A stretch of DNA of 64,000 bases. It comes from Paraplanobispora siamensis (GTDB taxonomy: Bacteria; Actinomycetota; Actinomycetes; Streptosporangiales; Streptosporangiaceae). Location: NCBI RefSeq assembly GCF_016863175.1, contig NZ_BOOJ01000030.1:1-64000 (forward strand), in the 5' to 3' direction. Below are positions 34,824-43,468 of the stretch, piece after piece. The translations under genes were made by a program, and so were the position numbers. The notes beneath the pieces were generated by a model. The model made no database searches. It saw only the letters and a list, made by a program, of their open reading frames with translations, and was not told where the DNA came from. Within the stretch, counting starts at the first letter, position 1, and the number at the start of each line of letters is the position of its first letter.

Positions 34824-35924
34824 ATGACTGTGGTGCTCGGCGTGGACGCCGGCGGGACATCATCTCGCGCCGTGGCCGTCACGGCGGCGGGAAGGGTGGT
34901 CGGGCGAGGACGGGCGGGCGGCGGCAACCCCATGGCGACCGGCCCCCGGGAGGCGTTCGCCAACCTCGGCCTGGCCGTGCGGGAGGCCCTGGCCTCGGTG
35001 GATCCGGCACAGGTGGGGGCGGTGACCGTCGGGCTGGCCGGCGCGGGGATCCTGCGGGACCCCTCGGCGCGGGCGGTCTTCGACGGGGCCCTGCGCGACT
35101 GCGGGCTGACGGCCCCGGCCCGGGCGGTGGGCGACGTGGTGGTGGCCTTCGCGGCGGGTACGGCCGCGCGGTCGGGGACGGTCCTCATCTCCGGCACCGG
35201 GGCCATCGCGGCGAAAATTATTAACCACCAGCCGGTGGCACTGGCCGACGGGTACGGCTGGCTGCTGGGCGACGAGGGCTCGGCCTTCTGGCTCGGCCGG
35301 GCCGCCGCCCGCGCCGCCATCAGGCAGACCTCGGGCCGCGTGACGGGCGATGCTCACGAAGCCGGCAACGCGCAGGAGGCGGATGACGTTCAAAAAGCGG
35401 ATGACGTTCAAAAAGCGGATGACGCGCAGAAGGCAGACGACCGGGCGCCGGACGGCATGGGCCCGCTGACCCGGCTCGTCGTCCACCACCTGCTGTCCCC
35501 GGACGAGGAGGCCGACGAGCGGGCGTGGGCGACCATGCCGGGCAGAGAGCTGGCCGACCTGCTGGCCACCGCGGTGCAGTCCCGGCCCCCGCGCGCGCTG
35601 GCCGAGCTGGCGCCGCTGGTCAGCCGGGCGGCCGAGGCCGGGGACCCCGCCGCCGGGGCCATCGTGGCCGAGGCCGCGGCCCGGCTGGCCGCGACCGTGT
35701 CCGAGGTGCGTGAGCCGGGCGACCGCACGCCGGTCGTGCTGGCCGGAAGCGTCCTGACGAGCGAGGGCCCGGTACGGCGCGCCGTACAGGACCTCCTGCG
35801 CGGCCGGGACGCGCCGGTCACGGTCGCGGGCGACGGCGCCGGGGCGGCCGCGTGGCTGGCGGCCGGGCGGCTGCTCGGTCCCGAGGAGGCGGCCGCCCTG
35901 CACCGGCGCTTCGTCACCCCGTGA
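34824..35924 (+). CDS. BadF/BadG-type sugar kinase (N-acetylglucosamine kinase-like) with repeat insertion
   Basis: 366 residues, ASKHA fold. The phosphate-1 loop GVDAGGTSSRAVAV, the phosphate-2 region SGTGAIAAK and the adenosine-region AGSVLTSEGP mark the BadF/BadG/BcrA/BcrD ATPase family, which includes N-acetylglucosamine kinases. It should phosphorylate an imported aminosugar at the expense of ATP. Between about residues 173 and 212 is a hydrophilic insertion with repeats of DVQKAD, encoded by an 18-nt repeat with unusually AT-rich codons (35368-35442). ATG 34824 lacks a close ribosome site. It is divergent from the RpiR-SIS operon and carries a possible intragenic operator at 35213-35228. 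Confidence 0.8.
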   Translation: MTVVLGVDAGGTSSRAVAVTAAGRVVGRGRAGGGNPMATGPREAFANLGLAVREALASVDPAQVGAVTVGLAGAGILRDPSARAVFDGALRDCGLTAPARAVGDVVVAFAAGTAARSGTVLISGTGAIAAKIINHQPVALADGYGWLLGDEGSAFWLGRAAARAAIRQTSGRVTGDAHEAGNAQEADDVQKADDVQKADDAQKADDRAPDGMGPLTRLVVHHLLSPDEEADERAWATMPGRELADLLATAVQSRPPRALAELAPLVSRAAEAGDPAAGAIVAEAAARLAATVSEVREPGDRTPVVLAGSVLTSEGPVRRAVQDLLRGRDAPVTVAGDGAGAAAWLAAGRLLGPEEAAALHRRFVTP

Positions 35925-36016
35925 ACACCCGGATGCCGCGGATCACCGGACGACCGGCGCCCCACCGCTCCGCGAGCGCCGGCCGGATCACCCGATGAAC
36001 GCCCGGGCGGGGCGGA

Positions 36017-37228
36017 TCAGGGGACGGCGGCGGCGAGGTCGGGGGCGGTCTGCCGGGCCAGGGCGGTGACCACGTCGTGGATGCTCCCCCGCCCGGCGTA
36101 GGCCTCGCGCTGGCGCGCCGCGCCCGAGCCGACGCGGCGCAGTCGGGCCAGGCCCGCGGTGACCCGCTCCAGGTCCCCGGCCGCCGACAGCGCCCCGCGG
36201 ACGTGGTCGACCATCTCGTCGACCAGCCGCCAAGCCGGCATCAGGGTCCCCGAGACCGGCTCCAGCCCGTGTCCCTCGAGACCGTCGTGCGCCGCTCTCC
36301 AGAACGCGGCGCGCAGGACCTCGTCCGGCACCCGGGGAGCGGACACCCCGGCCCGGATGTCGCGCAGCGCGGTGGCCACCAGCGCCCGGACGAGGGCGAC
36401 GTACAGGACGGTCTCCTCGGCGGTGGCGCACACGTCCCCCACCCGGATCTCGACCGTGGGAACGTGGTCCGAGGGCCGGATCAGCCAGTACAGCATCCCC
36501 CGGTCCAGGATGACGCCCGAGCGCAGCAGCACCCCGACGGTGGCCTCGTAGTCGGCGGCGGACTCGAAGTACGGCGGTATGCCGAAGCTGGGCCACCGCC
36601 CGAACGCGATCGCGCGCCAGCTCGCGTGCCCGCTGTCGGCGCCGCCGGTGAAGGGCGAGTTGGCCGCCAGCGCGTGCAGGACGGGAAGCCAGGGCCGCAG
36701 GTGGTTGCAGACCTGCACCGCCTCCTCGCGGTCGGGCACCTCCACGTGGACGTGGCAGCCGCAGCACTTCTCCCCGCGCGCGACGGCCCCGAACGCGCCG
36801 GCCATGCGCCGGTAGCGCGGGCCCAGGGTGAGCGGGGCGCCGCTCGCGGAGTTCTCCAGCGGGGCGCAGCCGGAGGCGACCAGCTCGCAGCCCGCCCCCC
36901 GCGCCGCGGCGGCCAGCTCGGCCCGCAGCCCCGTCACCTCGCGCAGCAGCGCGTCCATGTCGGTGTGCGGGGTCGAGGAGGTCTCGATCTGGCAGGAGGC
37001 GAACTCCCGCTGGACGAGCTCCCGGGACCGGACCACGGCCATGACCCGTTCCACGTAGGGGACCGTCTCGCCGGTCCGGGGATCGACGAGGAAGAACTCC
37101 TCCTCCACTCCTGTTTTCAGCACCTCGGTGACCTGGGCGCGGCGCGACCCGGCCTTCCTCGAAGGTACGGCGCTCCCCGGAGGCACGGTGATCCTCCGGA
37201 GGCGGAATGCGGAACGCTCGTGCACCAC
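36017..37228 (-). CDS. YbdK/GCS2-type carboxylate-amine ligase (glutamate-cysteine ligase-like)
   Basis: 403 residues. TGVEEEFFLVDPRTGE, EFASCQIETSSTPH, CCGCHVHVEVPDREEAVQV and IRPSDHVPTVEIRVGDVCAT are diagnostic of the GCS2 family. YbdK-type enzymes have weak glutamate-cysteine ligase activity in vitro; actinomycetes use mycothiol rather than glutathione, so the physiological product is uncertain. GTG 37228 has AAGGGG at 5-6 nt; GTG 37123 would start closer to the conserved domain, so the first 35 residues may not be translated. A 6-bp stem (37257-37276) lies between it and the next gene on the same strand. Confidence 0.83.
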   Translation of the reverse strand: MVHERSAFRLRRITVPPGSAVPSRKAGSRRAQVTEVLKTGVEEEFFLVDPRTGETVPYVERVMAVVRSRELVQREFASCQIETSSTPHTDMDALLREVTGLRAELAAAARGAGCELVASGCAPLENSASGAPLTLGPRYRRMAGAFGAVARGEKCCGCHVHVEVPDREEAVQVCNHLRPWLPVLHALAANSPFTGGADSGHASWRAIAFGRWPSFGIPPYFESAADYEATVGVLLRSGVILDRGMLYWLIRPSDHVPTVEIRVGDVCATAEETVLYVALVRALVATALRDIRAGVSAPRVPDEVLRAAFWRAAHDGLEGHGLEPVSGTLMPAWRLVDEMVDHVRGALSAAGDLERVTAGLARLRRVGSGAARQREAYAGRGSIHDVVTALARQTAPDLAAAVP

Positions 37229-37307
37229 GCCGACCCCTTCCCCCGACTAATAGATGGCTCCATTTCCCACTGGAGCTACAAGAATTCGCTGCCCTCAGGC
37301 GCGTGCC

Positions 37308-37610
37308 TCACACATCGGACCCGTTCGTCACGGGTCCTGTTTCAATCTCCGCCCTGTTGACGGACAGGTGGATCCGGCGCTCCCGGGGGTCCACCCGGCT
37401 GACCAGGCCAGCAGGCACCTTGACCTTCTTCTGGGAGATCAGCGATCCCATGTCGACGACGATGTAGCTGTCGCCGGGCACGGTGCTCTCCTCCGCCACC
37501 CTTCCGACCTTTCCGTCGGCGGGCGTCTCCACGTCGAAGCCGATGAGGTCCAGCGTCCGGTCCCCGGCGTAGACATCCGGGCGGTAGCTCCACAGATTCT
37601 CGTCAGTCAT
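37308..37610 (-). CDS. PRC-barrel domain protein
   Basis: 100 residues from ATG 37610. The segment from LDLIGFDVETPADGKVGRVA to VDPRERRIHLSVN is a PRC-barrel, a small beta-barrel found in photosynthetic reaction centre H subunit, RimM and many stress-associated bacterial proteins. It has no transmembrane part or enzyme motif, and its partner is unknown. Upstream and divergent are the PHO-box array and ceramidase gene, so phosphate control of this gene as well is possible but unproven. Confidence 0.75.
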   Translation of the reverse strand: MTDENLWSYRPDVYAGDRTLDLIGFDVETPADGKVGRVAEESTVPGDSYIVVDMGSLISQKKVKVPAGLVSRVDPRERRIHLSVNRAEIETGPVTNGSDV

Positions 37611-37745
37611 GCCCGAACTCTTTTCCTTGAGGGGGTCGACCGCCTGCCGTCTACCCATCCTGGCCTGCCTAAACGATCCAGGAAAGAGATCGTCCACGAC
37701 GTGCGGGAAAGCCTCCGCCGCGCTCTCCCCGAAGTGCACCACGCG

Positions 37746-37864
37746 GTCCACGAAGGGTTCACAGCGGGTTCACCGTGGGTCCACAGCGGGTTCACCGTGG
37801 GTCCACAGCGAGGTTCACGCCGCGGTTCACAACCCTTGACAGGACGGCGCGGTGATCACAACAT
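37746..37864 (+). promoter_or_regulatory. Long PHO-box-like array plus promoter of the ceramidase gene
   Basis: Eight direct repeat units begin at 37746, 37757, 37768, 37779, 37790, 37801, 37813 and 37825. The first six are spaced exactly 11 nt, the last two 12 nt. Units read GTTCACCGTGG, GTTCACAGCGG, GTCCACAGCGG and similar. This matches the PhoP-binding direct repeat unit of Streptomyces in both core (GTTCAC) and 11-nt period. Immediately downstream is TTGACA (37836-37841), a 17-nt spacer and CAACAT (37859-37864), a plausible sigma-70-type promoter for the ceramidase gene. The rest of the 312-nt gap towards the PRC gene holds no further recognisable element. Confidence 0.7.
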
Positions 37865-37922
37865 GACCTCAACTCATGTTTTGCGGCTGCGATTTCCTGC
37901 CCTCGGCCCCCCAGGAGAATGC

Positions 37923-39974
37923 ATGCGGTTCGCGCGTTCGAGACGATGGTCGCTGTCCCTGCTGCTCGCCGGAACCCTCGGCGCGCTGTCCCCGCTCGGC
38001 CCGCCGGTGGCCCGGGCCGCACCCGCCGATCCGGCTCCCTACCTGGTGGGACGCGGCATCTCCGACGTCACGGGAGAGGTCGCCGAGGTCGGCATGATGG
38101 GCTACTCCAGCTTCGAGCAGAAGGCCACCGGGCTGCACCAGCGGCAGCGCTCGCGGGCCTTCGTCGTGGTGGACCGGGCCAGCGGCAGGCGGGTCGCGTA
38201 CGTCAACGCCGACCTCGCCATGATCTTCCAGGCGGTCCGGCAGAAGGTGCTCGCCGAGCTGGCCCAGCGCTACGGGTCGCTGTACGGCGAGCAGAACGTG
38301 CTGCTGTCGGCCACGCACACGCACGCGGGCCCCGGCGGCTTCTCCCACCACCTGGCCTACAACCTGGCCAGCCTCGGCTTCCAGAAGGCCACCTTCGACG
38401 CGATCGTGGACGGCATCGTCGAGTCCGTCGCCGAGGCCCACGAGGACCTCAAGCCGGGCAGCATCACCATCGGCAGGGGCGAGCTGACCGATGCCAGCGT
38501 GAACCGGTCGCGGGCGGCCTTCGAGCGGAACCCCGCCCAGGACAGGGCCGCCTTCCCCGGCGCCATCGACCCGGCGATGACCGTCCTGCGCTTCCGGCAG
38601 GGCGACGCCGACGTGGGCGCGATCAGCTGGTTCGCCACCCACAACACGTCCATGACGAACACCAACACCCTGGTGGGCCCGGACAACAAGGGGTACGCGG
38701 CCTACGCCTGGGAGCACGACCACGAGGGCGTGCGCTATCTGGACCCGGCGCCGGGCTTCGTGGCTGCCTTCCCGAACACCAACGCCGGGGACATGTCGCC
38801 CAACCTGAACCTGCGACCGGGTTCGGGGCCGACGGAGAACGAGGTCGACAACACCCGGATCATCGGCGAGCGCCAGTTCACCAGGGCCAAGCAGGTCTAC
38901 GACGCCGCCACGACGCCGGTCACCGGGAGCGTCGACTCCCGGATCCGGTACGTCGACATGGAGAACGTGACCGTCGAGGGACGCTACACCCCCGACGGGA
39001 AGGAGCACCGTACCTGCACCGCCATGGTCGGCGCCTCCACCCTGGCCGGGAGCGTCGAGGACGGACCGGCCATCCCCGGCTTCCGCGAGGGCATGACGGG
39101 CCCGATCGGCAGGCTCCTGGAGCGCTTCGAGGTCCCCGCCTCCGCCTCGCTGCTGGCCTGCCAGGCGCCCAAGGCGAACCTGGTGCCGACCGGCCTGATC
39201 ACCGAACCGGTGCGGGCGACCCCGAACATCCTGCCGCTGCAGATCGTCAAGATCGGCCAGTTCTACCTGGCGGCCGGGCCCGCGGAGTACACCATCGTCT
39301 CCGGGCTGCGGATCCGGCGCACGATCGCCCAGGAGCTGGGCGTGCCGACGGAGAACGTGCTGATGCAGGGCTACGCCAACGCCTACAGCCAGTACGTGAC
39401 GACACCGGAGGAGTACGGCCTGCAGCAGTACGAGGGCGGCTCGACGCTGTACGGCCCCTACACCCTGCCCGCCCAGCAGCAGGAGTTCGCCAGGCTCGCG
39501 GCGTCCCTGCGCGACGGCGTCCCGGCCGCCCCCGGGCCGGTCCCGCCCGACCTGTCGTCGCGGCAGTTCACCCTGCAGACGGGTGTGGTCCTCGACAGCC
39601 CGATGCCCTCCACCTCCTTCGGCGACGTGCTGGTCCAGCCGGCGGCCTCCTACCGGCGCGGGGAGACCGTGACGGTGGAGTTCGTCACCGGCCACCCGAA
39701 GAACAACCTGCGCCGCAACGGCACCTACCTGGAGGTGCAGCGCCTGGTGGACGGCCAGTGGCGGCGCCACCTGGACGACGGGGACTGGGAGACCCGATAT
39801 CGCTGGACCCGCGTCAACGGGGTGACGGGCACCTCCAAGGCCACCGTCACCTGGGACGTCGAGCCGGACACCCCGGCCGGGACCTACCGGGTGGTCCACT
39901 CCGGGGACCGGAAGCGCCTGCTCGGACCGGTCACGCCGTTCACCGGCGCCTCCCGGCCCTTCACGGTGTCGTGA
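37923..39974 (+). CDS. Secreted neutral/alkaline ceramidase
   Basis: 683 residues with a signal peptide (RRWSLSLLLAGTLGALSPLG, cleavage near ARA-AP). The neutral ceramidase fold is evident: LVGRGISDVTGEVAEVGMMGYSS split over the start, zinc-ligand region SATHTHAGPGGFSHH, and the catalytic Ser in NTNAGDMSPNLN. A C-terminal Ig-like domain completes it. It hydrolyses the amide bond of ceramides to sphingoid base and fatty acid outside the cell. ATG 37923 follows AGGAG at 5 nt; an in-frame ATG at 37863 lies in the promoter. The upstream array suggests induction in phosphate starvation. It converges with, and overlaps by 14 nt, the LAL regulator gene. Confidence 0.9.
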   Translation: MRFARSRRWSLSLLLAGTLGALSPLGPPVARAAPADPAPYLVGRGISDVTGEVAEVGMMGYSSFEQKATGLHQRQRSRAFVVVDRASGRRVAYVNADLAMIFQAVRQKVLAELAQRYGSLYGEQNVLLSATHTHAGPGGFSHHLAYNLASLGFQKATFDAIVDGIVESVAEAHEDLKPGSITIGRGELTDASVNRSRAAFERNPAQDRAAFPGAIDPAMTVLRFRQGDADVGAISWFATHNTSMTNTNTLVGPDNKGYAAYAWEHDHEGVRYLDPAPGFVAAFPNTNAGDMSPNLNLRPGSGPTENEVDNTRIIGERQFTRAKQVYDAATTPVTGSVDSRIRYVDMENVTVEGRYTPDGKEHRTCTAMVGASTLAGSVEDGPAIPGFREGMTGPIGRLLERFEVPASASLLACQAPKANLVPTGLITEPVRATPNILPLQIVKIGQFYLAAGPAEYTIVSGLRIRRTIAQELGVPTENVLMQGYANAYSQYVTTPEEYGLQQYEGGSTLYGPYTLPAQQQEFARLAASLRDGVPAAPGPVPPDLSSRQFTLQTGVVLDSPMPSTSFGDVLVQPAASYRRGETVTVEFVTGHPKNNLRRNGTYLEVQRLVDGQWRRHLDDGDWETRYRWTRVNGVTGTSKATVTWDVEPDTPAGTYRVVHSGDRKRLLGPVTPFTGASRPFTVS

Positions 39975-42843
39975 GCCGCCCGTCCAGCCGGCCGGACAGC
40001 TCCGCCCGGGAGGAGACGCCGAGCTTGGGGAACGCCTTGTACAGGTGATAGCCCACGGTGCGCGGGCTGAGGAACAGCCGGGCGGCGATGTCGCGGTTGG
40101 AGGCGCCGGTCGCCGCCATGGCCACGATCCGCCGCTCCTGCTGGGTGAGCACGCTGAGCGGGTCGCCGTCCCGGCGCGGAGCGGCGGGCACGTCCCCGGT
40201 GGCGCGCAGCTCCGCGCGGGCCCGCTCGGCCCACAGCTCCGCACCGAGCCGGTCGAAGATCTCAAGTGCGGCGCGCAGCTGGGTCCGGGCGTCCGCACGA
40301 CGCCTGGCCCGGCGCAGCCACTCGCCGTAGACGAGCCGCGTGCGGGCGTGCTGGTACGGCTGCCCGCCTCCGCCGTGCCCGCTGACGGCCCGTGCGAACT
40401 CAACCCCGCCGTGCCCGGGCGCGGCGCCCGTGGAGTGCTCCTCGGCCTTGGCATGCGCGTGGACGGCCATCGCGAAGTGCTCTTCCTCGTCCTCGGCCAG
40501 GGCGCGGCAACGCAGGGCGATCGCGTCGGACTCCGGCCGCCGCACGTGCCGCGCCCATTCGAGGTAGCGCTCCAGCGGCTCCCGCGCGCGGTCCGGATGA
40601 CCGGCCCGGACGGCGGCCTCGACCTGGTCGGGGGCGAACTGGACGGCGGCGGTGAAGGCCCGCTCCGGTGAGACGCCCTCCAGGTGGGCCAACGCCTCCT
40701 GCGCCCGGCCGAGGCTCAGTTCGAGCAGGCCCAGCGCCCAGGCGCCGGTGGCCGAGGCGAGGGCGAGCCCGTGGGGCCCGGCGTAGCGCAGGCCCTCCTC
40801 GGCGGCCTCCCGGCATCCCCGTTCGTCCCCCCGGTGGGCCAGCAGCCAGGCCAGGACGCAGGTGAGGTGGGCGACCCGGTGGTCCTGGCGCAGCTCCGCG
40901 GCCAGGCCCAGCGCCTCGTCCAGCTCGGACCTGGCCTCGCCGTACTCTCCCTGGCCGACCCTGGCCACCAGGCGGTCCTGGGCGGCGAGGGTCAGCCAGG
41001 CGACCATCCCGCGCTCCCTGCAGTCCTCGATCACTCGCGCGGCCAGCCTCTCGCACAGGTCGGGACGGCCGAGGGGCACGCCCAGCGAGGCGGCCATGAG
41101 CAGCCCCGGGACCCCCAGCTCCGCGGTCTCGTACCCCTCCGCCAGCGTGGTCATGAGCGGCACCGCCGCGGCCACGTCCCCGGCGACGAACCTGGCCAGC
41201 CCCAGCGTCCCGGTCAGCAGCGGCGCCCTGAACCACGGGACCGCCCCCGGCGCTCCGGCCCCCGCGTCCGCCCCTGCTCCCGCAGCCGCTCCGGACCCCG
41301 CCGGCCCCGCGTGTTCCGCGAGCGCGTGCCCCATGAGCCTGGAGAGCTCGGCCTCCGCCTCCGCGGCCAGCCCGGTCTCGCCCGAGAACCAGGCGCATCG
41401 GATGGCCTCCACCCACAGGTAGGCCGCCCGCTCCGGGCCACCGGTCACCGGCCGCCCGGGATGCCCGGCCGCCCGCCGGGCGCCGTCGGCGATGATCCGG
41501 CCCGCCGCGGCCGGGGTGCCCCGCTCGAACTCCAGGTGGGCGCGGGCCTGGGTCAGATGCGCGATCGTCGCGGGGTCGTCGAGGTCGCCGGACACCTCGG
41601 CGGCCAGCGCGTTCGCGCGCCGCATCAGCCCCGCGTCACCGGCCGCCACCGCGGCGGCGGCCAGGCGGGCCGAGCGCCTGGCCGGGTCGGGGGTGAGCTC
41701 GGCCGCGCGCTCGTAGGCGGCGGCGACGGCGGCGTGGCCGGTGCGGGTGCGCGCCCGCTCGGCGGCCCGCTCCAGCTCGGCCGCCACCTCCTCGTCGGGC
41801 GCCGCCGTGGCGGCGGCCAGGTGCCAGGCCCGCCGGTCGGCGTCCTCCTCGCCGTCGAGGGCCCGCGCCAGCGCGCGGTGCGCGGCCAGCCGCCGGGCCA
41901 GCGGCGCGTTCCGGTAGGCGGCCGCCCGGATCAGCGGGTGGCGGAAGGCCGCCCCCGCGTCGTCGACCGTGATCAGGCGGGCCCGCTCGGCCGGCTCCAG
42001 GTCGGCGGGCGAGACGCCCGCGCGCACCAGCCCGCCCAGCGTGCCCCGGCCGTCGGCCGCCAGGACCAGCAGCGCCTCCTGCGCCGGCTCGGGGAGGGAG
42101 CGGATCCGCGCCTCGAAGGCCTCCTGCACCCGGCCGGTCACCGGGATCACCTCGACGGGGTTCAACCGGCCCGCGCGCTGCCCGGCGGTGAGGGCGGCCG
42201 GCAGCTCGATGAGGGCCAGCGGGTTGCCCTGCGCCTCCTCGATGATCCGCTCCCGCACGTCGGGGGACATGTCCGGGGAGAGCAGACCGGCGGCGGCCGT
42301 ACGGTCCAGGCCGTGCAGGTGCAGTTCGGGCAGGCCCGCGGCGGGCAGTCCCTCGCGGGCCGCGAAGATCAGGACGACGCCCTCGGCCTCCAGCCGGCGG
42401 GCCGCGAACAGCAGGGTGTCGAGCGAGGCCCGGTCGAGCCACTGGGCGTCGTCGACCAGGCAGAGCAGGGATCCGTCCCCGGCCAGCTCGGCCAGCATGC
42501 TCAGCGTGGCCAGCCCGACGAGGAAGCGGTTCTCCGGCGCCGCGGCGCCGAGCCCGAGCGCGCCCCGCAGCGCCGCCGCCTGGGCCGGCGGAAGCGCGTC
42601 GATCCGGTCGAGGCCGGAGCGCAGCAGCAGGTGCAGCGCGGCGAAGGGGAGTTCGGCCTCCGGCTCGACGCCGGTCCCGCGGAGCACCCGGAAGCCCTCG
42701 GCGCGTTCGTGCGCGTAGTCCAGGAGCGCCGACTTGCCGATGCCCGCCTGACCCCGTACGACCAGAACCCCGCTGGTGCCCGCCCGGGCCGCCGCCAGCA
42801 GCCGGTCGATCTCCGCCTGTTCTCCGGCCCGCCCCCGCAACAT
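39961..42843 (-). CDS. LAL-type LuxR-family transcriptional regulator (ATPase-TPR-HTH)
   Basis: 960 residues. Walker A VRGQAGIGKSALLDYA (about 30-45) and Walker B LLCLVDDAQWLDRAS define the N-terminal STAND-type ATPase. A long middle region rich in Ala/Arg/Leu is consistent with TPR-like repeats, and the C-terminal GerE-type HTH is LTQQERRIVAMAATGASNRDIAARLFLS split over about 895-925. Such regulators activate secondary-metabolism or catabolic genes after ligand binding. It is divergent from a small membrane protein whose promoter it may control, and convergent with the ceramidase gene. Confidence 0.88.
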   Translation of the reverse strand: MLRGRAGEQAEIDRLLAAARAGTSGVLVVRGQAGIGKSALLDYAHERAEGFRVLRGTGVEPEAELPFAALHLLLRSGLDRIDALPPAQAAALRGALGLGAAAPENRFLVGLATLSMLAELAGDGSLLCLVDDAQWLDRASLDTLLFAARRLEAEGVVLIFAAREGLPAAGLPELHLHGLDRTAAAGLLSPDMSPDVRERIIEEAQGNPLALIELPAALTAGQRAGRLNPVEVIPVTGRVQEAFEARIRSLPEPAQEALLVLAADGRGTLGGLVRAGVSPADLEPAERARLITVDDAGAAFRHPLIRAAAYRNAPLARRLAAHRALARALDGEEDADRRAWHLAAATAAPDEEVAAELERAAERARTRTGHAAVAAAYERAAELTPDPARRSARLAAAAVAAGDAGLMRRANALAAEVSGDLDDPATIAHLTQARAHLEFERGTPAAAGRIIADGARRAAGHPGRPVTGGPERAAYLWVEAIRCAWFSGETGLAAEAEAELSRLMGHALAEHAGPAGSGAAAGAGADAGAGAPGAVPWFRAPLLTGTLGLARFVAGDVAAAVPLMTTLAEGYETAELGVPGLLMAASLGVPLGRPDLCERLAARVIEDCRERGMVAWLTLAAQDRLVARVGQGEYGEARSELDEALGLAAELRQDHRVAHLTCVLAWLLAHRGDERGCREAAEEGLRYAGPHGLALASATGAWALGLLELSLGRAQEALAHLEGVSPERAFTAAVQFAPDQVEAAVRAGHPDRAREPLERYLEWARHVRRPESDAIALRCRALAEDEEEHFAMAVHAHAKAEEHSTGAAPGHGGVEFARAVSGHGGGGQPYQHARTRLVYGEWLRRARRRADARTQLRAALEIFDRLGAELWAERARAELRATGDVPAAPRRDGDPLSVLTQQERRIVAMAATGASNRDIAARLFLSPRTVGYHLYKAFPKLGVSSRAELSGRLDGRLTTP

Positions 42844-42878
42844 GGTCCGGAATCTACCTAATCGGGGTCACCCGACCA

Positions 42879-42895
42879 ATGACGTCTACCGTCAT
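42879..42895. promoter_or_regulatory. Inverted repeat in LAL/membrane-protein divergent region
   Basis: ATGACG-TCTAC-CGTCAT, perfect 6-bp arms with a 5-nt spacer, sits between the LAL start (42843) and the small membrane protein (42968). It is a candidate binding site for the LAL regulator; position is the only evidence. Confidence 0.35.
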
Positions 42896-42967
42896 GATGA
42901 CTGATTCGGTCCCGAGCCGATCTCCGTAACGTCGTGAGTGCAGGAACACGATGAAAGGAAACAGCTC

Positions 42968-43381
42968 ATGACCGCCATCGCGAGCACCACCGCCACCGCC
43001 GCCCGCACCGCCCCGCTGCTGCGCCTGGCCCTGCGGCTGGACGCGGTGGCCTCCGGCGCCAACGGCCTCCTCTACGTCGCCGCCGCCGCGCTGTTCGGCG
43101 AGATGTTCGGCCTCCCGGCCGCCTTCCTCTATCCGGCCGGGGCGTTCCTCGTCGCCTTCGCCGCCGCCCTGTTCGCGCTGTCGTCGCGGCCGGTGATCTC
43201 CAGGGCCGCCGCGGGCGGCGTGATCGCCGTCAACGCCCTCTGGGTGGTGGCCAGCGTCGAGGTCCTCGTCGCCGGCTGGTTCCCGCTGACCGGCCTGGGC
43301 ACGGCCCTGGTGATCGCCCAGGCCGTAGCGGTCGCGGCCTTCGCCGGCCTGCAGTTCGCCGGGCTCCGCCGGTCCTCCTGA
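42968..43381 (+). CDS. Small four-helix membrane protein
   Basis: 137 residues. Four hydrophobic segments begin at about 31, 52, 80 and 105 (ANGLLYVAAAALFGEMFGLP, FLVAFAAALFALSS, GGVIAVNALWVVASVEVLVA, ALVIAQAVAVAAFAGLQ). No family motif is recognised. ATG 42968 has AAAGGA upstream. Being the sole divergent neighbour of the LAL regulator, it is its most likely target. Confidence 0.7.
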   Translation: MTAIASTTATAARTAPLLRLALRLDAVASGANGLLYVAAAALFGEMFGLPAAFLYPAGAFLVAFAAALFALSSRPVISRAAAGGVIAVNALWVVASVEVLVAGWFPLTGLGTALVIAQAVAVAAFAGLQFAGLRRSS

Positions 43382-43389
43382 AGGCGGCT

Positions 43390-43424
43390 CCCCGGCCGGG
43401 ACCGTGAAACGCCCCCGGCCGGGG
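43390..43424. terminator. GC-rich hairpins between convergent genes
   Basis: CCCCGGCCGGG (43390-43400) and the perfect palindrome CCCCGGCCGGGG (43413-43424) can pair with each other or fold individually, in the 87-nt gap between the converging membrane-protein and response-regulator genes. A bidirectional terminator is likely. Confidence 0.45.
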
Positions 43425-43468
43425 CCCCGGTCGGAGTCCGGAAAACCGTACGGACCGGCCTGCGCGGC

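Noticed and set aside
34745-34824. DasR-type dre site expected for aminosugar genes
   Set aside because: No ACTGGTCTAGACCACT-like palindrome is present; the region instead holds the AAAATTAT motifs next to an RpiR gene.
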